The notes beneath the pieces were generated by a model. The model saw only the letters and a program-made list of their open reading frames with translations. It did not search any database and was not told the DNA's origin. This document shows positions 1 to 9,345 of a DNA stretch of 64,000 bases, one piece after another; positions within the stretch are counted from its first letter, which is position 1; each line of letters begins with the position of its first letter. This stretch comes from Ancylothrix sp036704045 (GTDB taxonomy: Bacteria > Cyanobacteriota > Cyanobacteriia > Cyanobacteriales > Oscillatoriaceae), in NCBI GenBank assembly GCA_036704045.1, contig DATNQM010000037.1, positions 310,001 to 374,000 of the forward strand, read 5' to 3'. The position numbers and the translations under genes were made by a program.

Positions 1-210
1 GCAGACTTCGGAGTTTCCTGGTAAAGGCAACCGGCAACCAGACATTTTCACATCGACTGTATCGCCATCCACAACTTTAATCACGGTTGCTTGTTGTTGG
101 GAGGCAAGGGATGTTTTTGGCAATAATTGTAGGGCTATTCCCCCTATCAACAAGACCAATAGTAAGTTCATCAGTAATTTGAAAAGCTTAATGTTTGGTC
201 TTTTCTTCAT
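1..210 (-). CDS. Secreted staphylococcal-nuclease-like protein, N-terminal part only
   Basis: The minus strand opens with ATG at 210 and stays open for 70 codons to the window edge, so the gene is cut. Residues 1-37 form a basic start, a hydrophobic stretch (LLMNLLLVLLIGG) and a likely signal-peptide end near SLAS. The next segment, ATVIKVVDGDTVDVKM, matches the first strand and the DGDT motif of SNase/thermonuclease domains. The gene lies 71 bp downstream of hoxY in the same direction, where hoxH would be expected in a compact hox operon. A secreted nuclease is the best guess. The catalytic Arg and Glu residues are outside the window, so identity is moderate only. Confidence 0.6.
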   Translation of the reverse strand, partial: MKKRPNIKLFKLLMNLLLVLLIGGIALQLLPKTSLASQQQATVIKVVDGDTVDVKMSGCRLPLPGNSEVC

Positions 211-281
211 TATAAAATTCCTCGCTTTTTTCTGTTGGTTTGATAGGGAGAAATTGCTGTTTTCTCTGAAAGATTAATAAT

Positions 282-830
282 TTAACCAAATTTAATCATG
301 TTTCGGCCTTTCATTACCGGCGTTTCTCCTCGGAAAAATGGCTCAAGGGAGGCTTTTATTCTTTCCCAAGATGGCGGACACCCAGGCATAAAAATATCGA
401 CTTCTACTACTTCATGGACGGGGTGAACGCGGTCTAGTAATTCGGGAACAATGCCGGGAAAATGGGGTAATTGTTTATTGATATCTCCGAGTTCTAAGTA
501 ACACCGGCGCAGGACTGGATCGGAGCCTTTAATCATGTTTCTCATAGCGGGAACGTTGCCGGTGACTGCACAATCTCCGAAGGAAATTAAGATTTTTGTA
601 CGTTCTCTAACTTTGTGAATTAGTTCTAGGTTTTCTTCGTTGGCGATGGAACCTTCTACTAAACAAACATCGACGTTTTCGGGGTATTCTTTGATATCTG
701 AACCGACGGGGCTATAAACTACATCGACGTTTTGAGCGACATCAAATAGCCATTCGTCTAAGTCTAAAAAGCTCATGTGGCATCCTGAACAGCCGGCGAG
801 CCAAACGGTAGCAAATCTGATTTTTTCCAT
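282..830 (-). CDS. hoxY: Bidirectional [NiFe]-hydrogenase small subunit HoxY
   Basis: HoxY carries the proximal FeS cluster that passes electrons between the HoxH Ni-Fe site and the diaphorase HoxEFU in the cytoplasm. The 182 residues match the short small subunit of cyanobacterial Hox enzymes, with no Tat signal. Cluster ligands are visible: CSGCHMSF near residues 14-21, a Cys in SFGDCAVTG (about 83-91), and PGCPPSWERI near 150-159. It is the fourth gene of hoxE-F-U-Y, separated from hoxU by a 128-bp spacer with an inverted repeat. HoxH itself is not present before the window edge; a nuclease-like gene follows instead. Identity is close to certain. Confidence 0.96.
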   Translation of the reverse strand: MEKIRFATVWLAGCSGCHMSFLDLDEWLFDVAQNVDVVYSPVGSDIKEYPENVDVCLVEGSIANEENLELIHKVRERTKILISFGDCAVTGNVPAMRNMIKGSDPVLRRCYLELGDINKQLPHFPGIVPELLDRVHPVHEVVEVDIFMPGCPPSWERIKASLEPFFRGETPVMKGRNMIKFG

Positions 831-865
831 GATTTTTTGTTGGATTTTGTGAGAGGTTTACTAAG

Positions 866-932
866 GCAGATAAACGCAGATAAAGGAGAGATTTTTAGAG
901 AGTAATTTGGGGATTTGTCTGTGTTTATCTGC
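866..932. repeat. Imperfect inverted repeat in the hoxU-hoxY spacer
   Basis: The left arm 866-884 (GCAGATAAACGCAGATAAA) is matched by the inverted right arm 914-932 with 17 of 19 bases pairing. Each arm itself holds a tandem GCAGATAA unit. A related hairpin occurs after pflB (9346-9386), so this belongs to a dispersed intergenic repeat family. In a hox transcript it would fold into a stem that could stabilise or separate hoxEFU and hoxY segments. That role is inference. Confidence 0.7.
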
Positions 933-958
933 AATTTATTAGCAGGTAAAATTTAGGT

Positions 959-1675
959 TTACCGTGTCCATTGTTTGTTTTCTCTTGCATCGACAAGAAA
1001 TTGCAATTTTGCACGGTCGCGGGTCATTTCTGAGACGGTGGAACCTTTGCGGAATATGGAGCCGGTGGGGCAGGCTTCTACACATTTTCCGCAACTTGTA
1101 CAGGCATCTACATTTCCCCAAGGTTGATTTAATCCTGTTATTACTTTTGCTTCGGCTCCTCGAAAGGCTACGTCCCAGACATGAGCACCTTCAATTTCGT
1201 CACAAACTCGCACACAACGAGTACATAAAATACAGCGGTTATGGTCGATTCCAAAACGTTCGTGAGTGACGTCTATTTCACGTTCTGGAAAGCGATAGGG
1301 GAAGCGCGAATGATCCATGCCGGTTTCTATGGCTAGGTCTTGTAATTCGCAGTTTCCATTGGCTACGCAAACCGCACAAACATGATTTCCTTCGGCAAAT
1401 AACATTTCGATAATCATTCGCCGATATTCGTTTAGTTGTTCGCTGTGGGTTTTTATTTCCATGCCTTCAGCAACTTGCGTGACGCAGGATGGTAAAAGTC
1501 GGTTTGTGCCTTTAATTTCTACTAAGCAAAGTCGGCAGGCTCCGACATCGGTAACTCCGTCTAAATGGCACAAGGTTGGTATGCGTATTCCGGCTTCTTT
1601 TGCTGCGTTTAAAATTGTTGAGCCTTCCTCTATTGCCAGGTCTACGTCATTTATTTTTAAGGTGACGACTGACAT
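959..1675 (-). CDS. hoxU: Bidirectional hydrogenase diaphorase subunit HoxU
   Basis: HoxU is the NuoG-like iron-sulfur subunit of the HoxEFU diaphorase, passing electrons between HoxF and HoxY. The 238 residues contain an N-terminal [2Fe-2S] ferredoxin fold (Cys in TLCHLDGVTDVGACRLC, about 35-51), a NuoG-type Cys cluster (CAVCVANGNC, about 100-109), and a C-terminal pair of [4Fe-4S] motifs (CILCTRCVRVC and CTSCGKCVEACP). Its length and cluster order fit cyanobacterial HoxU. It starts 33 bp after the hoxF stop, within the same minus-strand operon. Confidence 0.96.
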   Translation of the reverse strand: MSVVTLKINDVDLAIEEGSTILNAAKEAGIRIPTLCHLDGVTDVGACRLCLVEIKGTNRLLPSCVTQVAEGMEIKTHSEQLNEYRRMIIEMLFAEGNHVCAVCVANGNCELQDLAIETGMDHSRFPYRFPEREIDVTHERFGIDHNRCILCTRCVRVCDEIEGAHVWDVAFRGAEAKVITGLNQPWGNVDACTSCGKCVEACPTGSIFRKGSTVSEMTRDRAKLQFLVDARENKQWTR

Positions 1676-1708
1676 ATTTTTCCTCTTTGGTTTGTTGGTA
1701 ATTTGTGT

Positions 1709-3352
1709 TTAGTTGTGGGCTGTTGCCGGTTCTTGAAGTTGTTGTGGTTTTTTGCCGTTTTGATTGTTTTCAATTAAGGCTACATATTCGTCGCGGAAGT
1801 AGTGCAAGGTACTTAATACTGGGTTTGGTGCTGATTGTCCTAAACCACACAAACTTGTTGCTTTTACCATTTGGCAAAGTTGTTCAAGTTTTTCTAGGTC
1901 TGTGAGGGTAGCTTGTTTGTTGAGAATTTTGGTTAATGCCTGATACATTTGCACTGTGCCGGCGCGACAAGGTACACATTTTCCGCAAGTTTCTCCTCGA
2001 CAAAATTCCATATAAAATTGGGCGACTCCTACCATACTTGTGCCTTGATCCATGACAACCATGCCGCCAGATCCCATCATTGAACCAAGTTTAATTAAGG
2101 AGTCATAATCAACTGGTGTATCGAGTAATGATGCAGGAATACAACCTCCTGATGGGCCGCCGGTTTGGATGGCTTTTACTTCTCCATCGGGGACTCCTCC
2201 GCCCATTTCTTCGACGATTTCTCGGAGGGTTATTCCCATTGGTACTTCTATTAATCCGTTGTTACGAATTTTGCCGGTGAGGGCGAATATTTTTGTGCCT
2301 TTGCTTTTTTCTGTGCCGATGTTTGCATACCATTCTGCGCCTTTACGAATGATGGCGGAAATGTTACCAAAGGTTTCGACGTTGTTAATTAGTGTTGGGC
2401 ATTCCCATAGTCCTGATTGTGCTGGGTAGGGTGGTCGGGGTCTGGGGTTGCCGCGTCCCCCTTCTATGGAACTAATGAGGGCTGTTTCTTCTCCGCAAAC
2501 AAAGGCACCGGCACCGATGCGAATGTTAATTTTAAAATCGAATGGTGAGTCAAAAATTTGACTGCCTAAAATTCCTAGTTTTTTTGCTTGTTTGATTGCC
2601 ATTTCTAGCCGGTCTATGGCTAGGGGATATTCGGCGCGGACGTATATAAATCCTTCGCTGGCTCCGACGGCATAACCAGCAATGGCCATGCCTTCTAAAA
2701 CTCTGTGGGGGTCGCTTTCGAGGACTGAGCGATCCATGAATGCCCCTGGGTCTCCTTCATCTGCATTGCATATAATGTATTTTTGTTTTCCGGGCATTTT
2801 AGCGACGGTTGCCCATTTTAGGCCGGTGGGATATCCGCCGCCGCCTCGTCCTCTTAAGCCGCTTTTTGTGATTTCTTCTACGACTTCGCTTGGGGTCATG
2901 TCGTGGATGACTTTGTAAAGCGATTCATAGCCACCGGCTGCGATATATTCTTCGATTTTTTCGGGGTCTATTTTGCCGCTGGTTTCGCGAACTATTCGCA
3001 TTTGTTTAGCAAAAAATGGGTGGTTTAAATCGCCTTCTACTGCGGTGGCTGTTGTGCCGTTATTGATGGCGTTGATGATGCTGGCGGCGTCTTCTGGGGT
3101 GACTTCTTCGTAAAGTTTATTTTTGGCTTCGATTTGGACTAAGGGCCCTTTTCCACAAAATCCCATGCAGCCGACTCCAACCACTTGTATTTGGTCGCTG
3201 AGTCCGTTTTCTTTGACGCTGTTTTCTAAGTTTTTCTTGAGGGTTAATGAGTTGGCTGCTTGACAGCCGGTGGAGGTGCAACAATGCACTCGAATCGGTT
3301 TTTGGCTGCGGTGTTCTTTTGCGCCAATTTCATGCAATTCTTGTAAGTCCAT
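1709..3352 (-). CDS. hoxF: Bidirectional hydrogenase diaphorase subunit HoxF
   Basis: HoxF binds FMN and NAD(P)H and is the electron entry/exit point of the Hox hydrogenase. It resembles NuoF of complex I. The N-terminus has a thioredoxin-like [2Fe-2S] region (CCTSTGC near residues 24-30, CMGFCGKGP near 62-70). The centre has the flavin loop GRGGGGYPTGLKW and the NAD-associated stretch NADEGDPGAFMDR. The C-terminus has the [4Fe-4S] motif CGKCVPCRAGT. The 547 residues are the usual length. It lies between hoxE (63-bp gap) and hoxU (33-bp gap). Confidence 0.97.
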   Translation of the reverse strand: MDLQELHEIGAKEHRSQKPIRVHCCTSTGCQAANSLTLKKNLENSVKENGLSDQIQVVGVGCMGFCGKGPLVQIEAKNKLYEEVTPEDAASIINAINNGTTATAVEGDLNHPFFAKQMRIVRETSGKIDPEKIEEYIAAGGYESLYKVIHDMTPSEVVEEITKSGLRGRGGGGYPTGLKWATVAKMPGKQKYIICNADEGDPGAFMDRSVLESDPHRVLEGMAIAGYAVGASEGFIYVRAEYPLAIDRLEMAIKQAKKLGILGSQIFDSPFDFKINIRIGAGAFVCGEETALISSIEGGRGNPRPRPPYPAQSGLWECPTLINNVETFGNISAIIRKGAEWYANIGTEKSKGTKIFALTGKIRNNGLIEVPMGITLREIVEEMGGGVPDGEVKAIQTGGPSGGCIPASLLDTPVDYDSLIKLGSMMGSGGMVVMDQGTSMVGVAQFYMEFCRGETCGKCVPCRAGTVQMYQALTKILNKQATLTDLEKLEQLCQMVKATSLCGLGQSAPNPVLSTLHYFRDEYVALIENNQNGKKPQQLQEPATAHN

Positions 3353-3415
3353 AGATTTTTTTCCTTTGTCCGTTTCCAGTTGTTTAAATTAGAAATTTTG
3401 ATAAAAAACAAGGAT

Positions 3416-3967
3416 TTACGGAGTATTGTTGAGCCAAGGTTTTACTTTTTGAATCGCTTCAGAAGGGCTAACTTTTCCGGCGACGGTGCCATCAAAAACT
3501 ACTGCCGGTGCAATGCCACAAGCACCAATACAACGGGCTGTCATTATTGATACTTGTCCGTCTTCTGTGGTTTCGCCTTGATGTATGCCGGTGTGTTTTT
3601 CTAGTTCGGCTAATACTTCTGCACTGCCTTTTACATAACAGGCGGTTCCTAGGCAAACAACGCAGGTATGGGCTCCGTTTGGTTTGAGGGAAAAGAGGTG
3701 ATAAAATGTTGCGACTCCATACACTTTACTGAGGGGAAGTTTAAGTCCGCGTGCAACATAAAGGAGTACGTCTTCTTCTAAAAAACCAAAGGATTCTTGG
3801 GCTTTGTGTAATATTTCGATGAGGGCGTCTTGCCTATATTGATTTCGCTTCATTGTCATGTCTAATACTTTGAAGCGTTTATCGCCGCTGGGATGTCCTT
3901 TTTCTGCTTTCTTTGCAGGTTCTTTTGGCTTTTCTGCAACTTTGGGCGGTTCGGAGGAGGTTTGCAT
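3416..3967 (-). CDS. hoxE: Bidirectional hydrogenase diaphorase subunit HoxE
   Basis: HoxE is the NuoE-like [2Fe-2S] subunit linking the diaphorase to other electron carriers. Ligands are visible as CLGTAC (near residues 105-110) and ARCIGACG (near 144-151). Residues 1-30 form a Lys/Pro/Glu-rich extension that looks disordered. The ATG is preceded by a purine-rich AAGGTAGGA about 8 nt upstream. It is the first gene of the hox operon, so the promoter should lie in the 596-bp spacer behind hypE. Confidence 0.95.
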   Translation of the reverse strand: MQTSSEPPKVAEKPKEPAKKAEKGHPSGDKRFKVLDMTMKRNQYRQDALIEILHKAQESFGFLEEDVLLYVARGLKLPLSKVYGVATFYHLFSLKPNGAHTCVVCLGTACYVKGSAEVLAELEKHTGIHQGETTEDGQVSIMTARCIGACGIAPAVVFDGTVAGKVSPSEAIQKVKPWLNNTP

Positions 3968-4563
3968 GGTTTCAGTCCTACCTTTCAGTTTTTGTTGATT
4001 TTTCTGTTAACGATTAACTCATTTAATTTTTTTGAATTGAATCGATTAACCGTTTTTTAATCAAGACTTAACAGATGAAATTTTTATCCTCTTTAATGGG
4101 GTTTGTTGGGTTATTAGTTCGCTGCGACTATGTTAAATTATGCTCTGTTGAGCTTTTTTCTTTCTCTAAATATCAATTTTAACTTATTTTTTGTCGGGAA
4201 GATCAATTGAGAGGCTGAGTTTACAAAACTACTAAAACAACTAAACAATTGTTTATTTAAGTAATGGATCAAACTCAGAATAAGGGCAATTTTTTTGTAT
4301 TTTACGCCCTTAGTTAGTCTGAAAATATTAAAGAAATAATTATATTTTTTGATTTTGAGAATAGGGGGAGATATGATTTTTATCTACAATGTTGCATCCC
4401 AATTGCAGGCAAAGTACCTGTAGTATAGGAACTGTTAGTTAGTTGAAGTCCAGAAATGTTTTAAAAAATCTGGTAATTTTAGCTAAACTGAATTTTTGGT
4501 TGATTCTAATTATCGGAAAAATTCTATAGAGAGGGGCGCTACATTATTAGTTGGGTTTCGGTT
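3968..4563. promoter_or_regulatory. Long non-coding spacer between hypE and hoxE, presumed hox promoter region
   Basis: No convincing ORF is present in either direction. The stretch is very AT-rich and holds a perfect 14-bp palindrome (4242-4255) and a 7-bp stem pair TAAGGGC/GCCCTTA (4281-4287 with 4306-4312). Cyanobacterial hox promoters are known to have long upstream regions bound by LexA and AbrB-type regulators. The position directly upstream of hoxE suggests the same here. I cannot assign a transcription start. Confidence 0.5.
4242..4255. promoter_or_regulatory. Perfect palindrome TAAACAATTGTTTA upstream of hoxE
   Basis: Fourteen bases are perfectly self-complementary, centred about 280 bp upstream of the hoxE start. 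A dimeric regulator site is plausible, but an AT-rich palindrome of this size can also arise by chance in 64 kb. Confidence 0.3.
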
Positions 4564-5643
4564 TTAGCAAATGCGGGGCAGTTGTTCGCCGCTTAACATA
4601 TCAACTATGCGCTCTGCTCCAATAATACTTTGCATGGTGACTATGCCGTTACCTTTGCCGGTGACACTACCAATAATTTCTGCATTGGTTCCAAGGGGAT
4701 GTGTTCGCAGGAGATTTAATGTTTGTTGGGCTTTTTCTGGTGGGACAAATGCCACAAACCGGCCTTCGTTGGCAACATAAAGGGGGTCAAAGCCTAAAAT
4801 TTCGCAGGCACCTCGGACATCTTCTCTGACAGGAATGGCTGTTTCTTTGATGCTAATATTAACTTTGGCATCGCTGGCAATTTCATTGAGGGTACTTGCT
4901 AAACCTCCCCTTGTTAAATCTCGCAAGCAATGTATTTCTATTCCTGCTTTTAATAAGTTTAAGACTAAATCTGCCACCGGCGCGGAATCGCTTTCAATGG
5001 TGGTTTCAAATTCTAATCCTTCTCGGACTGCCATAATAGCGATACCATGCCGGCCTAAGTCTCCGTTGACAATTAATACATCTCCGGGTTTGACACTTTG
5101 AGGGGCAATTTTTTGATTGTGTTCTATAATTCCGATGCCGGCGGTGTTGATAAAAATGCCGTCGCCTTTGCCTTTTTCTACTACTTTTGTGTCGCCGGTA
5201 ACTATTTTGATTTGGGCTTTTTGGGCTGCTTGCTGCATGGAATTAATTATGCGCCATAAGGTTTGAACCGGCAAGCCTTCTTCGATGATAAAGCCGGCAC
5301 TTAAATAAAGGGGACGTGCACCACTCATTGCTAAATCATTTACGGTGCCATGTATTGCCAAAGAACCAATATCTCCCCCAGGAAAAAATAAGGGATTAAT
5401 AACATAAGAGTCGGTGGTGAAGGCTATGTTGCCGGTGGGCAGAGTTAAGGTGGCGCTGTCATGGGTTGATGGTGGGTTTTCTGTGCGGTTTTCGTTGGAA
5501 TTGAAGGTTGGCAAAAACATTTTTTCAATTAATTGCCTCATTAATTTGCCGCCTCCACCATGAGCAAGCAAAATATTAGGATAATCTTGAATAGGTAGGG
5601 GACAAGTCAGGTTAAATTCTGGAAGTTTTTCTAGGAAAGTCAT
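4564..5643 (-). CDS. hypE: Hydrogenase maturation protein HypE
   Basis: HypE dehydrates a carbamoyl group carried on its C-terminal cysteine to thiocyanate, donating the cyanide ligands of the Ni-Fe centre. The protein ends in PRIC, the expected carrier cysteine. The N-terminal half shows the PurM-like ATP-binding features: GGGGKLMRQLI, TDSYVINPLFFPGGDIG and GDTKVVEKG. The 359 residues fit the family. It follows hypD by 21 bp on the same strand, so the two are surely co-transcribed. Confidence 0.96.
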   Translation of the reverse strand: MTFLEKLPEFNLTCPLPIQDYPNILLAHGGGGKLMRQLIEKMFLPTFNSNENRTENPPSTHDSATLTLPTGNIAFTTDSYVINPLFFPGGDIGSLAIHGTVNDLAMSGARPLYLSAGFIIEEGLPVQTLWRIINSMQQAAQKAQIKIVTGDTKVVEKGKGDGIFINTAGIGIIEHNQKIAPQSVKPGDVLIVNGDLGRHGIAIMAVREGLEFETTIESDSAPVADLVLNLLKAGIEIHCLRDLTRGGLASTLNEIASDAKVNISIKETAIPVREDVRGACEILGFDPLYVANEGRFVAFVPPEKAQQTLNLLRTHPLGTNAEIIGSVTGKGNGIVTMQSIIGAERIVDMLSGEQLPRIC

Positions 5644-5664
5644 GGTGTTTTAAGGGGTCAAAAT

Positions 5665-6765
5665 TTACACTGGCAAGGCTTTTTGTTGTCGGTATCGGTA
5701 ATAAGCTGCACAAGCGCCTTCTGAAGAAACCATAGGGGCACCAAGGGGATGTTCTGGTGTGCATTTTGTGCCAAAGGCAGGACATTCATGGGGTTTTTTT
5801 ATGCCTTGTAAAATTATTCCACTGATACATTCTGGGGATTCTTGGCTATGAATATGAGAAAGGTTAAAACGTTTTGTGGCATCGTATTCGCTATATTTTT
5901 CTCGTAAACCAAAGCCGCTTTCGTTAATTTCTCCGATGCCTCGCCACTGGCGGGGTACAATTTCAAAGACTTCTTTTATTAGGTTTTGTGCGCTTTCATT
6001 GCCGGTGCGACGGACGGAACGTGCATACTGATTTTCGACTTCTGCGCGTCCTGTTTCGAGTTGTTTTATACACAAATATATTCCTTGCAAAATATCCACC
6101 GGCTCAAAACCAGTGACAACAATGGGAATATGATATTTGGCAGCAATAGGTTCATATTCTGTGTAACCCATGACCGTGCAAACATGACCCGCTGCTAAAA
6201 AGCCTTGGACGCGACAATGGGGGGAGGATAAAATAGTTTCCATTGCGGGGGGCACTAATACATGAGATACCAACATTGAGAAGTTTTTAAGTTTTTTTTG
6301 ATAGGCTTGGTAAACGGCCATTGCGGTTGCCGGTGCGGTTGTTTCAAAGCCTACACCAAAAAATACAACGTGTTTATGAGGGTTATCTTGGGCAATTTTT
6401 AAACAATCTGTTGGGGAATATACAATCCTAATATCTCCTCCGGTTGCTTTAATTGCTAGTAAATCTTTTTCGGTGCCTCTGACGCGCAACATATCACCAA
6501 AAGAGCAAAAAATCACATCAGAATTGCTGGCAAGTGCGAGGGCTTGATCTATTAATGAAACAGGAGTCACACAGACAGGACAACCGGGGCCATGAATTAA
6601 GGAAATTTTATCTGGTAAGAGGGAATCTATACCATATTTGACAATAGAATGGGTTTGACCACCACAGATTTCCATAATTGTCCAATTACGGGTGGTTTCT
6701 TGAGCTATGGCATGAGCATAACTTTGGGCAGTATCTGCGTCGCGGTACTCATCTATAAATTTCAT
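5665..6765 (-). CDS. hypD: Hydrogenase maturation protein HypD
   Basis: HypD is the scaffold on which the Fe(CN)2CO group is assembled together with HypC and HypE. The sequence shows the conserved CGGQTHS (C34) and GPGCPVCVTP (C62, C65) motifs that bind the iron precursor. The C-terminal Cys set around ECPAFGTKC and GACAAYY holds the [4Fe-4S] cluster. The 366 residues match the family. No hypA, B, C or F is in the window. Confidence 0.96.
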   Translation of the reverse strand: MKFIDEYRDADTAQSYAHAIAQETTRNWTIMEICGGQTHSIVKYGIDSLLPDKISLIHGPGCPVCVTPVSLIDQALALASNSDVIFCSFGDMLRVRGTEKDLLAIKATGGDIRIVYSPTDCLKIAQDNPHKHVVFFGVGFETTAPATAMAVYQAYQKKLKNFSMLVSHVLVPPAMETILSSPHCRVQGFLAAGHVCTVMGYTEYEPIAAKYHIPIVVTGFEPVDILQGIYLCIKQLETGRAEVENQYARSVRRTGNESAQNLIKEVFEIVPRQWRGIGEINESGFGLREKYSEYDATKRFNLSHIHSQESPECISGIILQGIKKPHECPAFGTKCTPEHPLGAPMVSSEGACAAYYRYRQQKALPV

Positions 6766-7111
6766 TGCTTTACTTAATTTAAGAAACAGTTAAAATTTGG
6801 TAATCAAAAATACATTCTTTTATTTTGCCTATTTTACCACAAGTTATTTTTCTTTTTCTAATAATTTATTTTCTTAATATTTCCGACAAAAATACGAGCG
6901 AACCGAAGTTTCTTGGCCAATAAAACAACAAATTGATTGCAATAATCCTCCTGATTGTGAGCGTTCCGTAAGTTTTACAAGTGTTTAGTAAAGCAATGTA
7001 ACAAAATTTGAGTTTTTTTATCCATCCCTGCAAGTAACTACTCAATTTGGGTAATATATAAATTGCAAGGGTAAATGATAAACCCAAGTAAAAAAGGATA
7101 AACAAGCAATC
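6766..7111. promoter_or_regulatory. Divergent promoter region between hypD and pflB
   Basis: These 346 bp separate the minus-strand hyp genes from the plus-strand pfl-adhE operon and must hold promoters for both. The sequence is strongly AT-rich without a credible ORF. A weak TTGAT-like half-site occurs at 6933-6937, too weak to call an FNR box. AAGGA at about 7095 is a loose ribosome site for pflB. The shared region could allow common control of H2 and formate/ethanol metabolism, which is inference. Confidence 0.5.
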
Positions 7112-9340
7112 ATGTTGGAGCAATATAAAGATTTTGTTCCGGGTCAATGGATGAAGGAAGTTGATGTTAGAGATTTCATCCAAAAAAATTATAGCCCTTA
7201 CACTGGGGATGAACTTTTTTTAGCCCCGGCGACAGAAAGCACAAGCTTACTTTGGGATAAAGTAAAATTTTTGATGCAGTTAGAGAGAGAAAAAGGTGTA
7301 CTAGATGTAGACACTAAAATCGGCTCAACAATTACCTCTCATGCTGCTGGATATATTGCTCAAGAGTTAGAGCAAATTGTGGGTTTGCAAACAGACAAAC
7401 CGCTGAAGAGAGCAATTATGCCCTACGGCGGAATTCGAGTGGTAAAAGCGGGGTTAGAGGCTTACGGATATAAGCTTGATTCTGTTACGGAAGAAACCTT
7501 TACAAAGTACCGCAAAACGCACAATGATGGTGTGTTTGATGCCTACACCCGTGACATGAAAAAAGCACGGCACTCTGGCATTATAACCGGCCTGCCAGAT
7601 GCCTATGGTCGCGGTCGAATTATTGGTGATTATCGGCGTGTTGCTTTGTACGGTGTAGATCGTTTAATAGAAGACAAAAAACAGCAATTAGAATCGTTAG
7701 AACTCGACTGTATGGATGAGTACACGATTCAATGTCGAGAAGAGATTTCAGAGCAAATTAAAGCTTTGAAAGAACTCAAACTTATGGCGACAAGTTATGG
7801 GTTTGATATTAGTAAACCGGCCCATACTGCCAAAGAAGCTGTCCAGTGGACATATTTTGCCTATTTAGCTGCTGTAAAAGAGCAAAATGGTGCAGCCATG
7901 TCTTTAGGGAGGGTGTCAACTTTTCTTGATATTTATATCGAACGCGACATCAAAAATGGCACTTTAACTGAAGCGGAAGCCCAAGAATTTATTGACCATT
8001 TTGTAATGAAATTACGAATGGTGCGTTTCTTGCGAACACCAGATTATAATCAACTTTTTTCTGGTGATCCTACCTGGGTAACAGAATGTGTGGGCGGGAT
8101 GAGTTTAGATGGGCGGACGTTAGTAACTAAAACGAATTTCCGCATTTTACACACTCTCTATAGTTTAGGGCCGGCGCCGGAACCAAATTTAACGGTTTTG
8201 TGGTCAGAAAATTTGCCGGAAAATTTCAAAAATTATTGCGCTAAAGTTTCCGCAGATACCAGTTCTATTCAGTATGAAAATGACGATTTAATGCGTCGTT
8301 ATTACGGAGATGATTATGGCATTGCTTGCTGTGTTTCCGCAATGAAAATTGGCAAACAAATGCAGTTTTTTGGGGCAAGAGCAAATTTAGCCAAAGCTTT
8401 ACTTTATGCCATCAATGGCGGTAAAGATGAAAAAGCTGGAGATCAAGTTGCACCGGCTTTTGCACCAGTGACTTCTGAATATTTAGATTATGAAGAAGTC
8501 AAGGCCAAATTTGACCGTTTAACCGAGTGGTTAGCCAGACTATATGTGAATACTTTAAATGTTATTCACTATATGCACGATAAATACTGCTACGAACGGC
8601 TAGAATTTGCTTTGCATGACCGCGATATTTTGCGGACTATGGCTTGTGGTATTGCCGGTTTATCGGTGGTAACGGATGCTTTTTCAGCCATGAAATATGC
8701 CAAGGTTAAAGTTATTCGTAATGACACTGGTTTGGCGGTTGATTATGAAATCGAAGGCGACTATCCAAAATACGGCAATAATGATGACCGAGTAGATAGT
8801 ATTGCTGAGGGTTTGGTTAAGGATTTTATGACTCAACTCCGCAAGCAAAAAACCTATCGCCAAGCAGTTGTTACTCAATCGGTTTTGACGATTACTTCTA
8901 ATGTTGTCTATGGCAAAAAAACCGGCAGCACTCCTGATGGACGCAAGGCCGGTGTACCCTTTGCGCCTGGGGCAAATCCCATGCACGGACGTGATACAAA
9001 AGGTGCCATTGCTGCTTTAGAATCGGTAGCTAAAATTCCTTACGAACACGCCCAAGATGGTATTTCTTATACGTTTTCCATTGTGCCTAATGCGTTAGGA
9101 AAAACTGAGGAAGATAAGTATAGAAATCTAGCCGGAATGTTAGATGCCTATTTCCACAATGGCGGTCATCATGTTAATATTAATGTCTTAAATCGGGAGA
9201 CATTAATTGATGCAATGGATCATCCTGAAAAATACCCTCAATTAACTATTCGAGTTTCTGGTTATGCGGTTAATTTCATCAAATTAAACCGTGAACAACA
9301 ACTTGATGTTATTAGTCGAACCTTCCACGAACGCTTCTAA
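7112..9340 (+). CDS. pflB: Pyruvate formate-lyase (formate C-acetyltransferase)
   Basis: This glycyl-radical enzyme cleaves pyruvate with CoA to acetyl-CoA and formate in anoxic metabolism. Both active-site cysteines are present in GIACCVSAM (C406, C407), and the radical glycine lies in RVSGYAV near the C-terminus (G717). The 742 residues are typical of true PFL rather than diol dehydratases. The activase gene pflA follows at 137 bp and adhE after that, as in fermentative bacteria. Most well-studied cyanobacteria use pyruvate:ferredoxin oxidoreductase in fermentation, so this is a notable gene. Confidence 0.97.
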   Translation: MLEQYKDFVPGQWMKEVDVRDFIQKNYSPYTGDELFLAPATESTSLLWDKVKFLMQLEREKGVLDVDTKIGSTITSHAAGYIAQELEQIVGLQTDKPLKRAIMPYGGIRVVKAGLEAYGYKLDSVTEETFTKYRKTHNDGVFDAYTRDMKKARHSGIITGLPDAYGRGRIIGDYRRVALYGVDRLIEDKKQQLESLELDCMDEYTIQCREEISEQIKALKELKLMATSYGFDISKPAHTAKEAVQWTYFAYLAAVKEQNGAAMSLGRVSTFLDIYIERDIKNGTLTEAEAQEFIDHFVMKLRMVRFLRTPDYNQLFSGDPTWVTECVGGMSLDGRTLVTKTNFRILHTLYSLGPAPEPNLTVLWSENLPENFKNYCAKVSADTSSIQYENDDLMRRYYGDDYGIACCVSAMKIGKQMQFFGARANLAKALLYAINGGKDEKAGDQVAPAFAPVTSEYLDYEEVKAKFDRLTEWLARLYVNTLNVIHYMHDKYCYERLEFALHDRDILRTMACGIAGLSVVTDAFSAMKYAKVKVIRNDTGLAVDYEIEGDYPKYGNNDDRVDSIAEGLVKDFMTQLRKQKTYRQAVVTQSVLTITSNVVYGKKTGSTPDGRKAGVPFAPGANPMHGRDTKGAIAALESVAKIPYEHAQDGISYTFSIVPNALGKTEEDKYRNLAGMLDAYFHNGGHHVNINVLNRETLIDAMDHPEKYPQLTIRVSGYAVNFIKLNREQQLDVISRTFHERF

Positions 9341-9345
9341 GTTTT

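Noticed and set aside
963..1270. Long ORFs opposite hoxU, hoxF and other genes
   Set aside because: They are antisense shadows of certain genes with low-complexity or biased composition.
6933..6946. FNR-like half-site between hypD and pflB
   Set aside because: Only TTGAT matches; the second half has about 3 of 5 bases. Too weak in AT-rich DNA to call a binding site.
6866..7183. 105-codon minus-strand ORF overlapping the pflB start
   Set aside because: It overlaps a certain gene and has AT-driven composition without family features.
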